A stretch of DNA of 14,666 nucleotides from Clostridiales bacterium (GTDB taxonomy: Bacteria > Bacillota > Clostridia > Peptostreptococcales > NVVX01), in NCBI GenBank assembly GCA_021129785.1, contig JAJOKQ010000066.1:1-14666 (forward strand), written 5' to 3'. Under the pieces are notes generated by a model. The model did no database searches. It was not told the DNA's origin and saw nothing but the letters and a program-made list of their open reading frames with translations. The translations under genes and the position numbers were made by a program. Position 1 is the first letter of the stretch. Each line of letters opens with the position of its first letter. Below, piece after piece: positions 14,298 to 14,666 of this stretch.

Positions 14298-14666
14298 CTA
14301 AAGATAAAAATCATGCCCTTCTATAGTCAGAAGAAATTCTCTGTTTCTTACAATCCAAAAATTCGTTGCCTTCCTTGGATTCAAAAAATACAGAGCCTCT
14401 TCAGCTGGTCTTGCTCCGTCTAATGCTTCTATTGCTGCTTTAACACTATCTTTGTTAGGCGTATTATAAATACTACCATCTAGCACAGGCGAAAACTGTG
14501 TATGCCCATATTGCTTATCAAATATAACTCCATATATGGTATTAGGGAATTTATCAGATACAACTCTGTTTAAAACAACATTACCTACAGCCACTTTCCC
14601 AATACACATTTCCCCTTGCGCTTCCGCATGAATAATTCTGCTTAAGCAGAATATTTTATCATCTCT
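14298..14666 (-). CDS. SleB/CwlJ-type cell wall hydrolase (5' part outside window)
   Basis: The minus strand is open from the window edge, giving 122 C-terminal residues of a Hydrolase_2 (SleB) domain. RIIHAEAQGE carries the conserved Glu of these lytic enzymes, followed by GKVAVGNVVLNRV, FPNTIYGVIFD, QFSPVLDGSIYN, ALYFLNPRKATNFW and a GHDFYL end, all in family order. The gene ends exactly with the domain. Family members cleave peptidoglycan, classically spore cortex during germination, though clostridia also have vegetative copies. Any signal peptide or binding domain lies outside the window, so a spore role is an inference. An internal ATG at residue 20 falls inside the domain and is not the start. 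Confidence 0.9.
   Translation of the reverse strand, partial: RDDKIFCLSRIIHAEAQGEMCIGKVAVGNVVLNRVVSDKFPNTIYGVIFDKQYGHTQFSPVLDGSIYNTPNKDSVKAAIEALDGARPAEEALYFLNPRKATNFWIVRNREFLLTIEGHDFYL

Overview
The window looks like a low-GC, spore-forming, anaerobic member of the Clostridia. Supporting signs are strong AGGAGG-type ribosome binding sites, several TTG starts, a SleB-type cell wall hydrolase, the DapH (acetylase) branch of lysine/diaminopimelate synthesis, and an [FeFe]-hydrogenase-like iron-sulfur protein. The genus cannot be fixed from the sequence alone.

Left part (1-5670): a MarR-type regulator, cut by the window edge, points left and has a perfect-arm palindrome in its promoter region. 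To its right, a membrane-anchored M23 (LytM-type) peptidase is followed closely by a bactofilin, a likely cell-envelope or cell-shape pair. After a terminator-like hairpin come two half-size ABC exporter genes. Their degenerate ATPase motifs are complementary, so they should form one heterodimeric exporter with one consensus and one degenerate ATP site.

Middle (5704-8892): an RluA/RluD-family pseudouridine synthase on the minus strand is divergent from nadK (NAD kinase). nadK is followed after 44 bp by a protein with two ferredoxin clusters, an H-cluster domain and a further 4Fe-4S site. It keeps the four H-cluster cysteine ligands but has lost proton-transfer and pocket residues. It resembles the sensory or uncharacterised group C/D [FeFe]-hydrogenases and is the most interesting protein here.

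Accessory stretch (8893-10663): gene-poor and scarred. It holds a decayed ABC-2 permease gene (5' part missing, frameshifted near its 3' end), a 144-bp inverted-repeat element resembling a MITE and lying directly at the permease breakpoint, a strongly structured element that may be a transposon end or RNA, tRNA-Val(GAC) with its terminator, and a family of short repeats next to the tRNA.

Right part (10664-14666): a compact asd-dapA-dapB-dapH operon on the minus strand carries aspartyl phosphate to N-acetylated tetrahydrodipicolinate, towards diaminopimelate for the wall and lysine. It has a good extended -10 promoter and an approximately 140-nt leader without a recognisable lysine riboswitch. 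Upstream lie a terminator and the 3' part of a SleB/CwlJ-type hydrolase, cut by the window edge. No convincing new multi-gene defence or mobile system was found. The points worth a second look are the hydrogenase-like protein, the MITE/pseudogene junction, and the structured elements around 10146-10249 and 10464-10620.
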